From Microbacterium marinum (GTDB lineage Bacteria > Actinomycetota > Actinomycetes > Actinomycetales > Microbacteriaceae): 64,000 bases of DNA. The stretch covers positions 2,914,001 through 2,978,000 of the forward strand of contig NZ_JACHMD010000001.1 in the NCBI RefSeq assembly GCF_014204835.1, read 5' to 3'. The notes under the pieces are model-generated. The model had not been told where the DNA came from. It made no database searches and saw only the letters and a list, made by a program, of their open reading frames with translations. Below are positions 61,169 to 64,000 of this stretch, one piece after another. Within the stretch, counting starts at the first letter, position 1, and every line of letters begins with the position of its first letter. The position numbers and the translations under genes were made by a program.

Positions 61169-61495
61169 ATGGGCTTGATCTACTACGGCGGCTCGGCGAT
61201 GCCCATCCGCATTGAAGACCGCGCACTCGCTCACCTGAAGATCGTGATCTCCACAAAGCTGCGGAGGTCGGAGAGTTTCACCGTCTCCTGGCAGCACCCC
61301 GACGACTTCCCGCGCGGCCGCACGACCATCTGGCTCCACCCATCGATCCCGCTGCGGTTCGTGTTCGACCACCCGGAGCCGCCCGAGCTCAACCGGCAGT
61401 GGATTGAGGAACTTGCGGCATCCGCCAACTCATCCGGCGGCATCCAACTCGACCCTCAGATGTTCGAGGACGACTCCGCCGTCAGCTCGGACTGA
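61169..61495 (+). CDS. DUF7882-like small protein, paralogue 3
   Basis: The 108-aa protein MGLIYYGGSAMPIRIEDRAL has LRRSESFTVSW, GRTTIWLHPSIPLRFVFDH and LNRQWIEELAASANSSGG. It pairs in subtype with paralogue 1. Its 3' end overlaps the convergent 85-aa gene by 14 bp. No signal peptide or membrane span; compact alpha/beta. Confidence 0.78.
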   Translation: MGLIYYGGSAMPIRIEDRALAHLKIVISTKLRRSESFTVSWQHPDDFPRGRTTIWLHPSIPLRFVFDHPEPPELNRQWIEELAASANSSGGIQLDPQMFEDDSAVSSD

Positions 61496-61739
61496 ACGGT
61501 ACCGCCGGGTCGACCTCGCCCTGCTCATCGCCGGGAGGCTCCGGGATCGGAATCAGCGAGATCGGTACGCCCGGCGCGATCAGCAGATGCGCGGGGCGAG
61601 GAGCGCCCTCGCCATCGTTGACGTCGATCCAGCCGTGGCCGTTCTCGAGAGCCTGGCGGATCTGCTCCACGAGCTCCTCGTACGACGTGTCGCCCACGCT
61701 GTACAGTTCCCCGCCGTAGTGGATGTCTATTCGTTTCAC
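61482..61739 (-). CDS. 85-aa protein coupled to DUF7882-like paralogue 4
   Basis: The GTG-started frame (61739) reads MKRIDIHYGGELYSVGDTSY, then EELVEQIRQALENGHGWIDV and a Pro-rich acidic end. The YGG...YSVG..S.EEL pattern recurs in short actinobacterial proteins of unknown role. Its start overlaps the stop of paralogue 4 (GTGA), so it is cotranslated. It is convergent and overlapping with paralogue 3. Confidence 0.68.
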   Translation of the reverse strand: MKRIDIHYGGELYSVGDTSYEELVEQIRQALENGHGWIDVNDGEGAPRPAHLLIAPGVPISLIPIPEPPGDEQGEVDPAVPFSPS

Positions 61740-62068
61740 AGCAGCGCCGCCTCTCGGTCGTCGTCCGCGGCCCGGGTGGGCTCGGGCACGAGGGTCAGAC
61801 CGGTCGGCGAGTTCGCGCTGGAGGCGAGGGCCTCGATCCACGCTCGATTGAGCTGCGGCCGTCCGGCCCGGTAGAACTTGAAAACGAGCGTGCAGCGAGG
61901 ATGCAGCCACACGCTGGTGCGCCCGTCGCCGATCGAGGGGTCGTCCTTCCACGTGAAGTGGAAGGACTCCCCTCGCGCCAGCTTCGATCCGATCACGAGC
62001 TGAAGATGGGCGAGTTCGCGATCGTCGAAATCGACCTTGATGGCACCCTCGTAGATGAACTTGCCCAT
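61736..62068 (-). CDS. DUF7882-like small protein, paralogue 4
   Basis: The 110-aa protein MGKFIYEGAIKVDFDDRELA has LARGESFHFTW, GRTSVWLHPRCTLVFKFY, LNRAWIEALASSANSPTGL and ends LVPEPTRAADDDRE. It is the second member of the minus-strand subtype. It lies 8 bp downstream of dps on the same strand, so stress-linked expression with dps is possible. Confidence 0.8.
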   Translation of the reverse strand: MGKFIYEGAIKVDFDDRELAHLQLVIGSKLARGESFHFTWKDDPSIGDGRTSVWLHPRCTLVFKFYRAGRPQLNRAWIEALASSANSPTGLTLVPEPTRAADDDREAALL

Positions 62069-62076
62069 GCCTGCTC

Positions 62077-62628
62077 TTAACGCGGAGTGCGGTTCTCGGC
62101 GCTGACCATCCAGGCGTACTGCTCGAGAGTCTCGAGGATCTCGTGGAGGATGTCGGCACTCGTCGGGTCTTCTTCGTCGACGTCGTCGTGCACGTCGCGG
62201 CAGGTCCCGATCGTCGCCTCGAGGCGTTCGGTGATCAGGTCGATGACGTCGGTGGTCAGCACCTCGCCGTGGGGGAACTCCGGCAGCGTCGTCTGCTCGG
62301 CGACGGTGTCGCTGCGCCCGTCGGGCACGGCGTGGAGGGCTCGCATGCGTTCGGCGACGGTGTCGCTGAAGCCGCGCGCGGCGTCGATGATCTCGTCGAG
62401 CTGCACGTGGGTGTCGCGGAAGTTCTTCCCGACCACGTTCCAGTGCGCCTGCTTGCCCTGCGAGGCGAGTTCGAGCAGATCGACCAGAACCTTCTGGAGG
62501 TTGTCGCTGAGCGCCTGCGATGCGGAGAATCCGCGTTCGGCGTTCTGCTCGTCGGTCAGGCGGGCTCCGGAAGCGCGTCGGTTGTTGCGCGGGGTGGAGT
62601 CGGTCTTCTTCTGCGTCGTCGTGGCCAC
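62077..62628 (-). CDS. dps: Dps-family ferritin-like DNA-protection protein
   Basis: The 183-aa protein (GTG at 62628, AAGGGA upstream) has a Lys/Arg-rich N-terminal tail (MATTTQKKTDSTPRNNRRAS) likely to bind DNA, then a four-helix ferritin fold. Inter-subunit ferroxidase residues lie in QGKQAHWNVVGKNFRDTHVQLDEIIDAARGFSDTVAERM. It oxidises Fe(II) with H2O2 and compacts DNA in starvation. It begins a minus-strand run with paralogue 4 and the 85-aa gene. Confidence 0.93.
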   Translation of the reverse strand: MATTTQKKTDSTPRNNRRASGARLTDEQNAERGFSASQALSDNLQKVLVDLLELASQGKQAHWNVVGKNFRDTHVQLDEIIDAARGFSDTVAERMRALHAVPDGRSDTVAEQTTLPEFPHGEVLTTDVIDLITERLEATIGTCRDVHDDVDEEDPTSADILHEILETLEQYAWMVSAENRTPR

Positions 62629-62810
62629 GGGGGTCCCTTCTCTCACAGGTGTGTGTTTGTGATGTGAACGCTAGACGCCCGGCGGGTTGGCGGCATCGGG
62701 GTTGCGCCCATCAGAGCCCGGTGATAACTGCCAGATAACCAGTCGGGGCGAGCGCGTCAAGCCCCGCACGGATCGCGCCGGTGGACGCGAAGCTGTGCGG
62801 TGGAGGACCC

Positions 62811-63839
62811 ATGCCGCACACCCCTGCCTCGAGCGCGCTCGAGGCCTCCCCGCTCGATTCCGTCCCAGTCGATGCCGACGTTGCCGAGATCCTCCGCGTC
62901 GCCGCGCACGCGAGCGGGGAACTGCCGCTTCCCGGGCGCGGTCAGACGCTCGTCCTCTGGGATGCCCTCGCCGGCCTCGCTGCACGGAGCGTCGAAGCCG
63001 CTCGCATCGTGGAACCGCACCTCGATGCGATCGCGATCCTCGCCCAGGCCCGTGCGGACGGCGCCGACCTCGGGCGGCTGGACGGGATGTCGGATGCCGC
63101 TTCTCCCGCGACCTGGGGCGTGTTCGCCGCCGAGGGCGCGGGAGTGCACTTGCAGGCTCGTCGGGAGTCCGACGGCTGGCGCCTGTCCGGCACCAAGCCG
63201 TGGTGCTCGCTCGCGGGAACGCTCAGCCACGCGTTGGTCACGGCCTGGGTCGACGACGAGCACCGGCAGCTGTTCGCCGTGAACCTCCGCGACCCCGGCG
63301 TGCGCCCCCGCACCGGCCCGTGGGTCTCGCGCGGACTGCAACGCGTCGTCAGCGCACCCGTCGACTTCGACGCGGCACCGGTCCAGCCGATCGGCGACAT
63401 CGGGTGGTACCTGCACCGACCCGGCTTCAGCTGGGGCGGCATCGGCGTCGCCGCGATCTGGTGGGGCGGTGCGGCACCGCTCGTGACGGCCATCGCGGAT
63501 GCCGCACGCAGCGAGCGTGCCGATCAGGCCGCGCACGTCTACGCCGGACGGGCGGATGCCGCGCAGTGGACCGCCCGGCTCGCTCTCGAACACGCCGCGG
63601 CGCGGATCGACGCCGGCGCCGACCCGGCCGCATCGAAGCTCTTGGCGGCTCGTGTGCGTGCCGTCGTGGCCGACGCCGCGGAGGAGATCATCGCCCTGGC
63701 CGATCGCGCGCTCGGCCCGGCACCGCTGACGACCGATGCCGCCCATGCCGGCCGCGTCGCGGATCTCCGGATCTACCTCCGTCAGCATCACGCCGAGCGT
63801 GATCTGGCGCGACTGGGAGTTGCGGCGGTGCGATCGTGA
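62811..63839 (+). CDS. Acyl-CoA dehydrogenase-like protein
   Basis: The 342-aa protein (ATG at 62811, GGAGGA upstream) resembles the acyl-CoA dehydrogenase fold. A helical N-domain precedes a middle beta-domain SGTKPWCSLAGTLSHALV and a C-terminal helical domain ending LRQHHAERDLARLG. It is shorter than the usual 380-400 aa, and the catalytic Glu cannot be placed by eye. Overlap with a PIG-L deacetylase start (GTGA) places it in a small cluster, probably for modified-lipid or glycoconjugate metabolism. Confidence 0.78.
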   Translation: MPHTPASSALEASPLDSVPVDADVAEILRVAAHASGELPLPGRGQTLVLWDALAGLAARSVEAARIVEPHLDAIAILAQARADGADLGRLDGMSDAASPATWGVFAAEGAGVHLQARRESDGWRLSGTKPWCSLAGTLSHALVTAWVDDEHRQLFAVNLRDPGVRPRTGPWVSRGLQRVVSAPVDFDAAPVQPIGDIGWYLHRPGFSWGGIGVAAIWWGGAAPLVTAIADAARSERADQAAHVYAGRADAAQWTARLALEHAAARIDAGADPAASKLLAARVRAVVADAAEEIIALADRALGPAPLTTDAAHAGRVADLRIYLRQHHAERDLARLGVAAVRS

Positions 63840-64000
63840 GCGTCGCGTTCGATCACCGTGACCCCGGGACGCCCGAGACGTCGTGGCGCTCCGTCGACAT
63901 CGACGCCGAGCCTCTCAGCCTCACCCAGTCGCGTCTGGTCGTCGTGGCCGCGCACCCCGACGATGAGACCCTGGGCGCCGGCGGGCTCCTCGCGACCGCA
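63836..64000 (+). CDS. PIG-L family deacetylase (partial, 5' end)
   Basis: The first 55 codons are in the window from the GTG at 63836. The motif VVVAAHPDDETLGAGGLLA is the AHPDDE zinc-binding signature of LmbE/PIG-L N-acetylglucosamine deacetylases. The frame runs off the window edge. It overlaps the acyl-CoA dehydrogenase-like stop (GTGA), so the two are cotranslated. Confidence 0.88.
   Translation, partial: MSVAFDHRDPGTPETSWRSVDIDAEPLSLTQSRLVVVAAHPDDETLGAGGLLATA

Noticed and set aside
1..64000. CRISPR arrays, insertion sequences and prophage genes
   Set aside because: No regularly spaced repeats, transposase, recombinase or structural phage proteins were found. The only nuclease-like gene is the DUF222/HNH protein, which is a common chromosomal family.

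Overview
This is a high-GC actinobacterial chromosome segment. Gene content points to the Microbacteriaceae, most likely Microbacterium or a close relative. Supporting signs are the strong G/C third-position bias, the very frequent GGATGCC-type alanine/aspartate codon context in most genes, coenzyme F420 genes, an actinobacterial CoaBC with a PAMHTAMW motif, a CIRCE+HAIR heat-shock promoter, DUF222/HNH proteins and a cluster of small proteins of a family I know mainly from this group. No rRNA, CRISPR array, insertion sequence or phage gene was seen. There is one tRNA, tRNA-Arg(ACG).

Layout. Positions 1-4.7 kb hold a mercury-resistance unit: merA, merB, a second class-I flavoprotein disulfide reductase and a merR-type regulator, with two matching MerR-type operators and a tiny zinc-ribbon gene on the other strand. 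This block lacks the GGATGCC context seen elsewhere and is probably acquired. About 400 bp without a gene separate it from the chromosomal backbone. From 5 to 31 kb come F420 side-chain genes (cofD/cofE, divergent), a two-component system with a DUF4097 protein, pgi, an XRE-cupin regulator divergent from a TrxB-like flavoprotein, coaBC, peptidases, recQ, a DUF222/HNH protein, PhzF-like, aldo/keto reductase and acyl-CoA ligase genes, a DUF2207 membrane protein, MarR, and an Hsp20 gene under apparent HrcA plus HspR control. From 31 to 46 kb come a degenerate amylosucrase homologue, ohr/ohrR with an operator, the tRNA, a rhodanese-ADH-galM-serine hydrolase run, a secreted GSGND-repeat protein, and a PadR/ABC ATPase/FtsX-type permease system.

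Positions 46.4-59.1 kb form a sulfur block. A nine-gene minus-strand run encodes a DszA/NtaA-type flavin monooxygenase, a complete Opp/Dpp-type ABC importer, an alpha/beta hydrolase, an O-acetylhomoserine sulfhydrylase and an SfnG-like monooxygenase. A flavin reductase is divergent from it. Just downstream lies a CBS-like/CGS transsulfuration pair, preceded by an apparently leaderless nine-residue reading frame MLTRRCCCR with three consecutive cysteine codons. This looks like a cysteine-sensing attenuator. Together the block would import an organosulfur compound, release its sulfur oxidatively, and route sulfide into homocysteine and cysteine.

Positions 59.1-62.6 kb hold a MarR regulator facing a palindrome-rich control region and four paralogous ~110-aa proteins of a Microbacteriaceae-type family (DUF7882-like). 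These are interleaved on both strands with small coupled reading frames and end at a Dps gene. The window closes with an acyl-CoA dehydrogenase-like gene overlapping the start of a PIG-L deacetylase gene. Assignments rest on recognising sequence motifs by eye; no search was run.
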